A stretch of DNA of 64,000 nt from Branchiostoma floridae. Its lineage: Eukaryota > Chordata > Leptocardii > Amphioxiformes > Branchiostomatidae. A model generated the notes under the pieces. That model made no database searches. It saw only the letters and a program-made list of their open reading frames with translations, and was not told the origin of the DNA. The stretch lies in contig NC_049985.1 of assembly GCF_000003815.2 (NCBI RefSeq), positions 24,517,834 through 24,581,833 of the forward strand, given 5' to 3'. Of this stretch, positions 34,182-49,100 are shown in pieces. Both the position numbers and the translations under genes were made by a program. Position 1 is the first letter of the stretch. Each line of letters starts with the position of its first letter.

Positions 34182-37100
34182 CTGTTAAGCAGGGTCATAT
34201 CAAAATTGTTTAGTCCATACTTAAGTTGATTAGCAATGCACATACATTCAAAACTTATCCTTTTGTTGACTGTGGATAATGCCCTCAAAATACAATGACT
34301 TTGAACAATGCATAATTGAAAGGAACATACTCAAAAGCTAACAGAGCAGCTGATATTGTGCCACACAGTATCTGTTCTTATATTGAAAGCAGGACACTTA
34401 TCTATGCTAACCTAGTAGATACCAACGCAAGAAGTACTGGGGAAAACATTTTGAAATCAACCAAAAAAAATGCACACTGCAAGCAAATGGCCTTTCACAC
34501 CTCGTCCAACATTTTCACACATAAAATATGCATCATTCTTCTCGGAAAATTTGTTATCGAAATGGACTACAACAAGGTCAGCTTTATTATATTAGGGTGA
34601 TGGTGAAGAGGTGAAAAAATCCATTTATCAACTTGTAAAGATGGCAACCTTTACAACGTACCTGCACATGCTTTCAGATTATCCCTGCGAACATTGGACA
34701 CCTGTCCTGATGCCTTTTCCTTCATGGTGCTGAAGTCAATCTCACACTGACCTACGTCATCCTCATACTGAACCTTCCCTTTCTTGTTCTTCCTGTAGGC
34801 TTCCTCAATTTGTAAATTAATGAGGGGGTCAAAGGGGACGTAGGTTCCATCCGGCTGTTCATAACACCTGATTCAAAGGGACGAAAAAAAGAAAGCAATC
34901 AAATCAAACAAGAGCATTACAAGTTAACTTTAAGTCGAAATGGCATGATGAAAAGAAAATTAAGCAGAAAGGGGTGAGAGAAAATCAGTCCATTTTGGTA
35001 CTTTTTGGACACTGAGATCAACAGATATAGTAGCAACCCTACTTTCCTATTTAGAAAAGTAGGGTTAGGGGTTAGGGTTAGGGGTTAGGGTTAGGGGTTA
35101 GGGAATTAAATGTAAGAAACTCATAGATCCTGCATTATACTGACCATGAGAGGTCCTTCTTTAAAGACAAAGCCTGTTCCCTTTTTCTGCTCTCCTCCAT
35201 CTTAGCATGCAGGACCTCCCAGACTTTGGACATAACTGATGCCACATCAGAAATGCCTTGAATGGTGATGCAGTGACGGCCTCCTTGTCCTTGATCTAAG
35301 AAAGTATATAAAAAACGTTGAATTTGACCTCAAGAATGTCAAATGTATCAAAACGTCTACGCAATTTTTCATACTTTTTTCAGTTTTTGTGTAGTACTAC
35401 AACCATCGAATCTATGACATCATACTTAACAATGAAATCATTTACTATGCATTGTCTGCAACAACCATGAAATGACACGTGTTGCATTCAAAATGATCTG
35501 CTCCTAGACATAATTTGTCACTTCTCCCGGCTGTGCGTGCTGAATTGCCAAACAAATAGATAGGCTACTAGCTAAAATTCATTATTATAGCATGTCCATA
35601 ATATCAAATATCAAACCAGAATTTCTGCAGCACTACATATAAAAACTTCCAAAGGGCCCAAAATAAATTTTGTCAATAGTACAAGATATTAATTGAATTT
35701 CATGACAGTCCTGTGCTATTTAATTTATGCTGTTCGACTGCACATCCAAAAATGTAACGTTGTTGGTAATGGTAACAATACCCACCAACTATGATGGACA
35801 CACTGTTTTGCTGTCCATACGCCTTTAGCATATCCACCTCATCAGAGGACAGCTGCAGTACTGCAGCATCATTAATCTTTTCCTCCTTAAAGTTTTCGTC
35901 CACGGTTTCTTGGACTCTCCTTTTGGCCATGTCAACTGCTCCATCTGTGCCATAGAAGTGTAGGAGGAGAGACGTGGGGGTCGTTGTTGTGTCACCAACA
36001 CTACGCTTTCCATCGGACGACGAGAATCCAAGGATCTTTGCCACCCGACTTCTCTTCCCAAGGGAATGGGCAACCTCTGAAAGAGACAAATATAATGAGT
36101 TGAGGGTGTTTGACTCAACTTTTCACCGAATCATGATAATTAAAAAACAACCTGATAAAATGTTCTTAACCGAATGTTCTGCATCTGATTTTATTGTAAA
36201 TAGTTGATGACTTACGAACGAACATTTAGTTATTTAAGTTTGACCTTTGATTTCATTTTGATTAGTTGTATAATGTTGTGTTATTTTATGTTGGGGTCTC
36301 CCCGGCCCCCCAGGAGGCATTGAAAAACGCAAGTAGGCGATGTACTTTCCTGGCTAAATAAATAAACTGAAACTGATCTACCCAAACCAAAACTTAGAAG
36401 ATGAAATGAGTGATACTAAAGGCAAGGATATTTCAAGTTTGGGTGTATAAGACCATCAATAGCATTTTTAAATGGCACCATACACAAATAAGACCCTGTA
36501 CAAAATCTTTAGTGATTGCCGAGACAAAACAAAGCCATAATAAATCTTAGATTAAAACTTACATGTTGAAAATGTATTACTGTATGCAAATTTATGAGTA
36601 GTATATGTAACAACATTTAGAGCTGAGTCTAAAGGAACACCAGCGTGACATAAGATCAGGCTCAAAATTAAAGAGATGATGCACAAGCTCTTTATTCATT
36701 AAAGATTCAATATGTATTTTTTTTCACTTTGCAGTGTACGTGCATGACACTGTTCAGTGAACAGTGGATTCACAATGACTATGCTGCACATGCACATCTC
36801 CTACAAAACATACAAAGTTAACTTAGAAATGGTCAACCATGCTTGTATCTTACTTTTGAATCTGCTTGTGACTTTTGCACTGAACCCCCTGGACTTGTGC
36901 ACCAATTCTCGAGCCCTCTGGTCCATCTCTGAGTGGAAGTTCTGCAGCATCTGCTGCTGGAACACCGTGATCCTGACGGTGGTGAGGGACTGGGGAGAGC
37001 CCTTCTGGGCAAAGTCTGTAACCCCGTCCAGCATCAGACTGGCTGCCTGGTCAGGGCTGATCGCAAAACCACCTTGGCAAAGATAGGAGACATTTTTAAT

Positions 37101-40100
37101 GACAAATGACCTACTATAACTGCATTTTCAGTAAGGTTCCCATTGCACTCGACATTTGCAACCATACAGCAACCAAAACAAGATGTGTGTGTCCATTGAT
37201 TTTATAATCAAATATGACGTAAGATGCAAATGTATGATTTGAGAGACAAAAACAAAAGATAAATTGAATTTGTATCTTTGAAATTCATTGAGTGATCTAC
37301 CAAGTCTTTGGTCACTAAAGCTAAGGGCACAACCCGCCGTATGTGCAATTTGTCCGTACGTTATTTTTTTAGGCCACGTCTGCCACGTATTTCTGAAAAT
37401 GTGGGGAACAACTGGCAAGAGCAGGGAGGGAGTACGTCAACACGACAACACAAAGTTTTGCTACACGTAAAGTTCTAGGGCGTGTTTGCGTGCTCCAAAA
37501 TCCGTCGGAGTTAGTACGGAGGTGGTACTTACCACTTGCGGATCCCAAAAGATTGCCCACATTTTGGCACGTAGACAGCACGTATTTGCACATACGGTGG
37601 GCTGTGCCCTTAGCTTAAGAGGTGATAGCCTTTAATTGAAAGGGGTTATTAGTTATTGTAAAAAATTAGCACTTTTATGGCTTTCTTTTAGTCAGAATTT
37701 TTGTGTGCCTTTGAATACACAAATTTCAATTAGCCTTCAGGTCGACACCCACCTGTCCCAACAGCAGGGAAAGAGATTGATCTGAAGCCTTTCTTGTCAG
37801 CCGTCTCCAGACAGGTCTTGATGCTTTTCTTTAGGACCTTTGTATTAGGGTGTGTCAGATGGAGAATACCTTTGTATGGCATGTTACCAGCACCTGGAAA
37901 GCAAAATAGTACAATGGATCTTAGACAAACCAAATCATAGTTTGGACCTGTCCTTGGTGCTGAAAATCATGTAATTACTCAATAATTAGCCCAAAAGGCT
38001 TTTTTTACTGTGAGAAGTAGCTCACACTGGCATATTCAAACTTTTTGATTAGGAAATTATTACAGGGAGACTGTAAATTGTAAAAAAAAAGGTCAACAGG
38101 TGGCTAGAAAATACAACAAATTTGTGGGAAAAGTATAGAAACCAAACGCACCAACTGTGAACCTGTAGTGAGAAAAGCGTTTGGCACAAATACATTGAGG
38201 CAATGTCCTTAGAACAATTGTTCATTTAAGAATTTTTCCCACTTTGTGTCTGTCCTTGGTGCTGAATAGCCTTCAGTTCTTCCTTTCACTTTAAGATGCT
38301 ATATCAATGACTGAGATACCATTTCCTTTGACTGTCTAAGCCATATTCAAAATCTTCCATTGGATTCCCTAGCTGCTGCAGGGCTGGAGTCAGTGAGTGA
38401 ACGTCTGGAAATGGTCTCTCTTGCTACAGTTTTCAAGTCAGTCCGGGGAAGGGCACCATCGTATATGTATACATTATTCCGCTGGATGTCACCCCCGACC
38501 CTAAGGGTCAACACACGTGCAGCGACTACACGGTTACGGGACTATGACCCCCACATGCTTCAGTGGCCACCTGTCAGAGTGACATCATTTAGTTGCAGTC
38601 TGCAGTACTACAGCATGCAGCTGTGGAACAAGCTGCCTCTTCAATCACGTAGCCTGATGAACTTTAGGACATTTAAGCGCCACATTAACTAACTGATTAG
38701 TAATGTTATTTTTACATGTTGTTACTGTATTATGCCTTGATTGTTATTGTGTTGTGTCTTGTGTGCCCAGGATTGCCTGTAAAGCAGGTCTATTTTGACC
38801 TGAGTCATTTCCTGGTAAAATAAATAAAGTGAAAGTGAAAGTGATAATTGGCAGAGGGAGCTAAAAATATTAGAAGCCCTTGTGCAAGTGTTACACTTGC
38901 ACAAAATATACATAAATCCTCAGTTGCTACCAGATTGACCATTGTTTTTCAAAAGTCCCACCTGTTAAGACCACAGCCCCATGGTCCTGCTGCCCGTTCC
39001 TTGTGATGTACTGTTGACACTCTGTGGCCACACTGGGTCCAGCCTTCTGGCAAATAGCCTGAGCCATGGGACCATTTAAAGCTGGATGGGAATGCAGGAA
39101 TATACATTTAATACGTGATCATATCCCTAAAAGTTTCTTAGGAAACCTAACTTTGTACAATTGCAAATGGTATAATAACTCTTGTTTTCTGTTGAGTTTT
39201 ACTAAGACTTGTGTAAGGTGTAAAGAAAGAAATCAGGATTAACTTCTAAAATCAGCACTAAGATATGTCTGATATCAGCACTATCATAAAAGAAAAATCT
39301 GCACTCTTCATCATTATCAAGATGTCTGTGATTTGTATAAAGTCCACATATAGCCTGGTTGATAACTGTGAATGCACAGATGTGATGTGACCTAGTATAT
39401 GTAAATACCTAAATTTGTAAATGGTCATCCTGGAAGTTGATAATCTGAGTATGATAATTTAGTCTGTTACATTACAAAGTAGTTCTGCACAGGTGCCTCT
39501 TTTTACACCTGGGTGGAGTAAGGAAAGTCATGTTAAGTGCCTTCTTCAATGACACAATACACTGTCACTGACGAAGGATAGTGGATTCTATCCGAAACGT
39601 CTGGCCGTTTCAAAACCATATCCAGTTGCTTGAGTAACTACTTTTAGGTGTATCTTATTACCTGGATGTCTAACCTACATCGACGTACACAATACGCTGG
39701 CTTAGGAATGCCAGAAGTACTCAATCTTGTGCACACTAGCCTAGCCACTCATTTGATGACACATACATGTAGATAACCAATGAATCTGATTTTGTTACCC
39801 AAATCTNNNNNNNNNNNNNNNNNNNNNNNNNNNNNNNNNNNNNNNNNNNNNNNNNNNNNNNNNNNNNNNNNNNNNNNNNNNNNNNNNNNNNNNNNNNNNN
39901 NNNNNNNNNNNNNNNNNNNNNNNNNNNNNNNNNNNNNNNNNNNNNNNNNNNNNNNNNNNNNNNNNNNNNNNNNNNNNNNNNNNNNNNNNNNNNNNNNNNN
40001 NNNNNNNNNNNNNNNNNNNNNNNNNNNNNNNNNNNNNNNNNNNNNNNNNNNNNNNNNNNNNNNNNNNNNNNNNNNNNNNNNNNNNNNNNNNNNNNNNNNN

Positions 40101-43100
40101 NNNNNNNNNNNNNNNNNNNNNNNNNNNNNNNNNNNNNNNNNNNNNNNNNNNNNNNNNNNNNNNNNNNNNNNNNNNNNNNNNNNNNNNNNNNNNNNNNNNN
40201 NNNNNNNNNNNNNNNNNNNNNNNNNNNNNNNNNNNNNNNNNNNNNNNNNNNNNNNNNNNNNNNNNNNNNNNNNNNNNNNNNNNNNNNNNNNNNNNNNNNN
40301 NNNNNNNNNNNNNNNNNNNNNNNNNNNNNNNNNNNNNNNNNNNNNNNNNNNNNNNNNNNNNNNNNNNNNNNNNNNNNNNNNNNNNNNNNNNNNNNNNNNN
40401 NNNNNNNNNNNNNNNNNNNNNNNNNNNNNNNNNNNNNNNNNNNNNNNNNNNNNNNNNNNNNNNNNNNNNNNNNNNNNNNNNNNNNNNNNNNNNNNNNNNN
40501 NNNNNNNNNNNNNNNNNNNNNNNNNNNNNNNNNNNNNNNNNNNNNNNNNNNNNNNNNNNNNNNNNNNNNNNNNNNNNNNNNNNNNNNNNNNNNNNNNNNN
40601 NNNNNNNNNNNNNNNNNNNNNNNNNNNNNNNNNNNNNNNNNNNNNNNNNNNNNNNNNNNNNNNNNNNNNNNNNNNNNNNNGGCTTGGCTGAAGGACAGTT
40701 TTTCTTCGTACATGCAGGTGGCAGCCACATTACGGGGGTACTTCAGGTTGCCTGTGCCCATGGCAGGGAATGCTATGGAGGTGTAACCATCTTCGTCAGC
40801 AGACTCCAGGCAGTCCTGTACCATCGTTCTCAGGGGCTGGGGAGATAGAGAGGAAAATTTACTAAATATTTATTCATTGAGCCCTAAAATCAGCCCCTCC
40901 TTTGCGCACAGCGTGTGTAGTCCAGTGGTTAGCGGCCATGCTTCTGGAACTAGAAGCCAGCTGTGTTACTCACCAGATATGCACACTACCAGAAACGGCT
41001 GCAGTCCTTAGGACGGGACTGGTCCACTGTTTGTTGTGCTGGTCAAAATTCTTAATTAAAATGAAATACTGTACATAATGTCTGTCTTCTCTCTGATTAC
41101 CAGGCCTGTTTCGGTCAATATTTCGTCGACTGTGGCTTAACAGTCATATGCAAGAATGACAGTCTCTGCCACATAGGGCACATCTGTAAGCTGAGTGCAC
41201 GTGATGACCAGTGGAAGAATAATTCTTCAGTGAGCTAAACTGGATCAAGATCACTGTTAGTGTCTTTTTTTCCTCAGCTTATCAATGAGGTAAAAACAGA
41301 TGGTACTTATAATAGCATCTGACTCATCTATTCATCTATTCACTTCTTCATTCCTCTTTTGGTTTGCTCTGTCTCAATTTCCTGAGATCCAAAAATAATT
41401 GGTTGAGAATTCAAATCAAAAAACAGGTTTCCACTCTTGTATGGGACTCAAATACAGTNNNNNNNNNNNNNNNNNNNNNNNNNNNNNNNNNNNNNNNNNN
41501 NNNNNNNNNNNNNNNNNNNNNNNNNNNNNNNNNNNNNNNNNNNNNNNNNNNNNNNNNNATCCTATATCACCTGCATTGGCCTTACCATGGTTGTTACAAA
41601 GCTGAAAAGTACAAAATCCTATCATCAAATACATGTAGACAAAGCAATAGACTAAGTCTAAATTCACGACTTGAAGACTTAGTGTTCAGAAATGCTCAGA
41701 GCTGTCTCAATGATAATTCATTTATTTTGCAAGGAATACAGTCATGCTACCTACTTGCATTTCTCAAAGTTTTCTGGAGATAATGTAGCAGTTAGTATGC
41801 ATATTACTACATGATTCTATCATTTTTGAAACAAGAAACTGGGGACAAATAAGAGCAAAAATAATGTACTAGATGTTTTGAAGTCTTTTGTGTCTTTCAC
41901 TCAGATATAGAAAATTGTGATGGTATGATTCTATAAACAACCTTCTCTCTACTGAAGTAGCCATTTGGCATCAAAATTTTATCAATAAATTGTTATGGGG
42001 TTTAACAGCACGGAGAAGGCTAAAACATTACACCCCCACACCTGTTGTAGTTCTTGTCCTCCAGCCTGACCAAAGGCTCTAGCAACTCCATCCCGACTAA
42101 GGTCAAGGTCACCACTTGTTGTGTTCACAAGGACATCAGCCTGGAAAACATAAGGTCAAGAAATATTGTATTCCTTGGACTGTACATGCAATGCTAGGTA
42201 CCTTTATTTGCTGGGTAAGCTACATGTATCATGTGATCCTTCTCTGAGATGTTGTCAGCATAATCAAATGGAAAAGCTAGCGATATAATCACACCCACTT
42301 TACAAATTAAAGACAATGCAACATTCGGCTTCACCTTTTCCGCAGTGCTGTCCCCCTTCTTCAGCTGGATGTTGATTCCCTCTGGAGTGGTTAAAGTCTT
42401 GTTGGGGCTGGTGGCAGCATCTGCACCAGCATCACGGGCTGCCCTGGGCCTGGGTGTAGGGACTGGTCCTGATGGGGTGGTGTCTGAGGAGCCTGTCATC
42501 GTTACTCTGTCTGGTCCAAATCTGTTGTATATGTCACACACGTTTATCATGGGTAATAGACAAAAATAAAAGCTCTAAATAGAAACTATATATAACGTTA
42601 GTTCACCTTTATCTGCAGGGTAACCTATATCCGTTGTGTTGCTAAATAGGGTATCCAGAGAAAGGTGCTCAAGGTATCAAGTCAATGGATGGTAGTTTCA
42701 AATTGCACTATTTTCAAAATGTTGCAGTTTAAAACCATCATCTGTCGACTTGATTTCCCTACATTGTTCTTAAAAAGTAACGGATAAAGGTTACCCTACG
42801 GATAAAGGTGAGAAAGGCATTTGGCTCCAGACATCTTACTGAGGGATGATTGCAGTATGAAAGATGTAGGTTAGCTGTATACAGAATGAATTCACATTCA
42901 ATGTTTTGCAGAAATTTCTGACATTGATCCCAAATTTCAACATTCTTACAACATCTCAGGATAGAGCATCTATACCATCAAGTGATATATTTGACTTTTT
43001 AAAAGCTTGTAGCATTTTATGTACACAAACATGAAGAAATTGAAGGCAAATTTGGCTGCACAGAAAGTATTACATATTCATAACAGACTGTTCATTGTTT

Positions 43101-46100
43101 TTGAAGAAAAGGAGATGATTTGGCTTGCTTCTAATTTTTTACATCAAAAGCTAATAAGCCTGGCTCTCTATGGTGCATTTTATCTTGTTGTAGCCTATAA
43201 TCTTCAAAGGTTTGCTACGCAATTGGATACCATACCGGTTCAAGAGCTCATCTCTGAAGGCGTCTGTCTTTTGGGGATCCATTTCCGCAAAGTGAACTTC
43301 TGACAGAGCACAGTCAGGGTTGGTGTTGAAGAAAGCTGTCACAGCAGCTACAATAGCAGCCACACAGGGTTTGATTGGGTAGCCAGAATTACCTGCAAAA
43401 CATAAACAACATTTAAAATTAATGATAAGTCCAAGATATAGTCACACAAAAAGGTTTTTCATCTGTAAGACTGCAAAAAATCATCTGCAAGACTACAGAA
43501 ATAAATACAGAAATAAAAAAAATGAAACGATGAGAAGAAGTTTGGAAATCAACACCTTGTAAATCTATAATAATTGAAACATATTTCAAGACTTTTTCTT
43601 TTTAAACTAATAGCCCAATACAGGAAAATCATAATGATGGTGACTCAAATTGACTTCTTGATATGCTAAAGCATGCAATTAGAAATGTATTTGATCCATA
43701 TCATAATCCTATGTCTTTAAATGTGCAGGGTGGTTTTATTTCCATGGTCTTTGCTGTGACCTCAGGATTTTTTGAAACAAAATCTTATTCTTCCCTTCCT
43801 GATTATGATCTGCAATCTATTCCAAGCTGAGTGACAACAATGACTTGAGGCTCTGGGCATACGTCACATTAAGCTGACAACTGGATTGTATATGCATGCT
43901 CTGCATCTCTCCATAATCTTCAGTGACGAATATTAACATACAACAATATCCACTCCTCACCTGCACTGATGGCAGGTATGGCAATGCTGTGGTAGTCCCT
44001 GGCCACCAGTAAGGCATTCTCCACAGCCATCTTCAGGACTTTTTCTTTGGAGTCCTTTTCATCTGTAGGTTTATCAGAAGAAGTTATTACAGGCATTACA
44101 AAACAATGAGAAATCAACTGTAAGATACTAGAAAATTGCATGTTTCAACAGTCTTATATAGACCATTTAGATAAAAATATTGGTCTTAAAGTTGCAACCC
44201 TTTCAATTATGAATCCTATTTGTTTTACAATCTCATTAGTAATACGTTTTTTAAATTTTTTTTTCTTGCGTAAGTTTTAGATCTCATTATTTGTACACGT
44301 AAACGGACTACAGGAAGAGTTACACTAATGGAGGTCTTAAAAACAAACAAATAAACAAACAAACAAACAAACAAAGGAATGCAGTACCTGCAATCCACAC
44401 TGGGCCGACAGCATGTACCACCATCTTGCAGGGAAGCCTGTACCCCTTTGTTGACATCACCTGACCCTCTGTCAGTTTTCCATTGTCCTTTACATAGTTG
44501 TTACAGTCTCGCTGAATCTCCTGGCCTCCTGCATGAAGGGAAAGAGCAGAAACTGATCTAGGGTACTGATTTCCTCACACAAATATTTCAGGCACCTTTC
44601 TCAGGGCAAAAATTACTGTAACTGCTTCAGTCTACTTCACCCTGCGGCTAGGTGTCACTGCTGCAGGGCGAAATGAATCAGTGCACGGGTAAATCCACAC
44701 TGCACGAATGTGTACTAAGAAGAACCGTATTTCATTTTTTAAATGCCAAGTAGTTTAACATCTACTATAAACATATTTTTTCAACATAACAATCCATCAC
44801 ATCCAAAACACAGTTCAAAGCTAAAGACTGCGTTGAATAACCAGGGACATCTCAAATGTGCAATACCTCAGGGGTTACTGCTACTGCATTTTGAATCCAC
44901 CATTTTTTAAATGTGGCAGCAAATATGTTAACTGCTCAGATCTGCTTTAAACTGATACGGTATGTTATGCCAAGCATACCAATGACACATAGGACATGTT
45001 CGGGTTGTTACCTGCTCTAACAATGGCTGCTGCCAGCCCTCCCCCGTGAGACAGGGAACCATTGGCAGTGTTCACCATCACATCCACCCTGTGATGACTG
45101 GTCAGGTCACCCTGTACTACCACCAGGTTCCTCCCTCCCATTGTGTGGTAACATATCTGGAATAGGAAAATCTGTGAAATATGGGGGAGTATGCAAGCCC
45201 TGTGTTAGTATATTCTAACGTGATGTATTTTAATGGATAGCTATCACCTGGCTAAGTTGTTCTCTGGTTGGTTTATAACTTAGTTGTCTCTCACCTGCTT
45301 TGGACCTGCAGGTGCTGCAGCAGCTCTGGCTCCACCCATATCTCCGACAGGCACACCTGGTTTGCCCCCCACCTGGATCACACATTTCACCTCCCTCTCT
45401 ATCCCCTTCAGTAAGCCACTCCCTGATCCCTTCGTGAAGAACTTGTGCATTCCTGGAGAAAAACAAGAGTCAAAACCTGAGTAAATATCATTCTGGTTGT
45501 CAGAACTTGAAACTTTTCTTTGAATGAATTATGAATTCAATAAAAGCATAGGATATGCTTTGGGACAAAGTGACGCTTCTCATATTGAGAAAAAACTTTA
45601 TTAAAGCCTCATAGTACACTTATTGACTTCAAGATAAGGATACAGGCCACACTGACTTCATTATATGAATGACATCAATTTTTGTCCGTTCCAAAAAACA
45701 AATACAACTTAACTGCTGGTAGTACAAAAAGTGCAAATGAGCGAATGTTGCAAAAGAAACACATTGGATCATGGGTCCTATTGAGTGAAGCCTTCTAAAA
45801 TCAAAGATGTGAAAGAACAAGAATCTATTAATTGGCAAACTACATGTATGTTTTGTGTGCTCAGCCATTTGTTTAAGATCAAGATGTTCAACCTTCCTGA
45901 CTACTCTTGATTTCATTATGAAGGCAACTTTTTTTGCATGCTTTAATCAGATTTGGGGAGTTCAGAGTAATTAATATGGCCTTATCTACAACATGATACA
46001 CTGTTTATTTCAAGAAATTAGTAAAAATAAGCAAAGTTCAAAAAGCTTCTTCTACAAACCATGCAACTGTTACAGTGACAAAGAAAGATTTGATGACACA

Positions 46101-49100
46101 AAGCTGACCTGGCTTTGTGATGTTCATGGTGCCTGTTGTAACAACATCAATAAGCGCCTGCAGTTGCTTCATAGCGCTCTGTGTTCCATCCTTGGTTCCC
46201 CTCACAGTCAGTTTCCCCTGGCCTATCATGACCTTCACCAGTTGTTCAGCATGGTTTTTCTCCACATCTTTGATAGCAGCACTGTAGTCCAGGTACTTTG
46301 CCTTTCCCTCTGCAACATCCACATTGATGGTAACAATAGTGTTTATGGCAATGTAAATTTTTATGTCCTTTGATGCAGTGGCAACTTTCTCCACAGGGCC
46401 AACCACCCACACTATAGATCTGTCCTTTTCAATATGTATGTCAACTGACAGCTGTTGTCGGAGTTTTGTTGAGTATGTTACAAACCCTTGCTTGGTCAGC
46501 AAGTCACGACTTTCCTCTGCAATGGCAACGGGTGATTCTGAAACAACTTGTGGCAGCAAGTCCTTTGCTGCTAGTACTTCAACAAACCGCTGAGCTAGAA
46601 TAGTCATTTCTTCATTTTCAATAGCAAAGGCCACCTTTATATCATTCTTCTTCAAACTGTCCTCTAGATGCTTCATTCCTTTGTCTGACTTCAAGTACGA
46701 CAGTTTTTCACATGAAAGGGTGACTCTTTCCTCAGCCATTTTATTGGTTGTTTCGTACAAGTCAATCTTGGCTTTCTGTACCAAGACCTGCTGACCCTTG
46801 AAGTCCACACTCTGGTTGTCTACGTTCAACCTGATCTCCACAAGTGGATGCTTTCCTGTAAAGTTGTTGAGCTGAAGAATCTTCAGCTTGGCTGCTTTCA
46901 CATTGGCGATGTGATCAATCAAGATGGAGGCTTCCCACTTCAGTATCGCCTCTGTCTCTTTGATGATGGTTTTGCAGACGAGCTCCGCCTCTGTGACAGC
47001 TTCTGTTGTCCCAATCAGAGTAACCACTCCTCCTACATCTTCTTCCTCATAAGCTTCAATCCAAACATCATCCCTGTTTGACGTACTCACCTTTTCAGAC
47101 GCCTCTTCAAATCTGTCTTTGGCACGTTGCCAAATTTGAGTTGCCACGGGGATCTCTGTCGCCTGGAACTGTGTGAAAAACTGTTCCATGCAGCATCGAC
47201 TCTTGTCTTCCCATTGCTTTGCCAGCTTCCGTACTCCTTTCATCTCGGGCGTCAGTGTTGGTGAGACTGTCACCATGTCCGTTACCAACAGATCGACTTC
47301 TGCATGAATGTCTGCTAACTTGCCTTTAAGCTGCTCAGCAAACATGGCAAAGGCAAACAAAATCAGCTGAGGCTTGATCTTTATGTTGATGGGTTGAGGC
47401 AACTGGAATGCTCCAGGTGCGTTGTCATCCACCACTTCACCAAGGCATTCATAGTAGGGTTGGACACTTATCGGAGTGTTGTTTAGAGTGTGTGAAGATT
47501 TCCGATGGACACTGTTTACAGCTGTGGGAAAAAGAAAAGTAGGAAGTGAGTGTGACTGCCACAACTGTTGAAATCCACAAATTTGAAAATGCTTTATTTG
47601 TGGGAAAAAAACAGCAATCATAAAAACATTATCATATCAAAATTTTGATGAAACAGCATGGATTTGGTAAAGTGGGGTAGGGAATTCGTCCACACAACCT
47701 AATAGTATGTCTACATAACCTATCCAAAGACAGTATCATATTTTCATTGATTCAAATTCTTCTTCAACTTCAACGTCTTAAGATTGCACTTCCTTCATTG
47801 TCAAATGTGAGTGGTGGTTATGAGCTATTAGTTTAGCCACAATTGTGTATTTTAATTTACTGAAACAGAAAGCAGACTATTTTAGTCATTGACTTTGTCT
47901 TAGATCCAGTGGCTATCACTTATATCATATGTCCGTGGTACTGCAGCAGAAGTTCTCTCTTCTTTTTTATATTGCTTATTATAAGTTATAATCAAGTCAA
48001 CAGATGGTGGTTTCAAACTGCAAAAATTTGAAAATATCACAGTTTGAAACTACCCATCGTCCATCGACTTGATATGCCTGGATACACTGCCAACACAACA
48101 GATATAGGTTACCCCACGGATAAAGGTGAACTAACGTTACCTACAGAATAAATAACAATCAAACACATCTACAGCTTTTTGATCTAACAAGGAATAACCC
48201 CTGAGGCATCGCCAAAAACAGAAGAAAAGACTACATACTGTTTGCATCATCAAACTGGACAACTGCAGTTCCAGTGGAAGAGTCCATCTTGATCTCAGAG
48301 ACAGAACCTCTGCTGCTCGCTGTCTCCCTTTCAAAGTACAGCTCCAGCAGGTCTCTGGACACGTTGTCTGGCAGGTCCGTAACTATGACAGCATCAGTGA
48401 CGGGGACCCTCTCCATGGTGAGTTGCTGTCCCTCCAGCGGTCTGGACTGGGCCTTGGTTACCATCCTGTCAAAGTCTTGAATAAAATTGAAATGGATAAA
48501 TAAAGGTAGTCAGTACCTACATTATGTTGTTAATACATAATGTAGACTTTAATACTCAGTCTGGTATATATATTCATATTAACCCTCAAACCACCGTATG
48601 GGGTCAAAACTGACCCCAGGCGTATATCGATGTGTGCCATTATGGCATTTCTGGTCGAAAACAAATTTCCTTTCATGAGTTTTTTTGTATATATGTCCTA
48701 TAACTTCTCATACGTTTTTACCGAAATTGGCTCATTGTTGATTAAGTTATCCTAGAAAGTTTATGCATGGTCCAGTGGGGTCAAAACTGACCCCAGCATT
48801 TTTTTAAACAAACTTTTGCGACCCACACCTAAACTACTTATTGTAGGATCACGAAATTTTCAGAGAATGATGTACTTGTAAGCCACAGTTATTGTAACAA
48901 CTTTTGTGCCTTTATCATGTTAAATGACGACATTATGACGTCATCTAGGTAATCTCGGCCGCCATCTTGGATTTTGGCTGATGACGTCATCAAATTAGCA
49001 TAAATTATGAATATTGAGTCATGAAATTTACGCTGAATTTCATAAGATGTGATAAACAATTGTGATTTGCTAAGAAAACCTTAAAACTTAATTGTTTAAT

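Noticed and set aside
38360-38692. 110-residue plus-strand frame as a host gene
   Set aside because: The WNKLP...F..FKRHI pattern is the C-terminus of a LINE reverse transcriptase, so it is a retroelement fragment.
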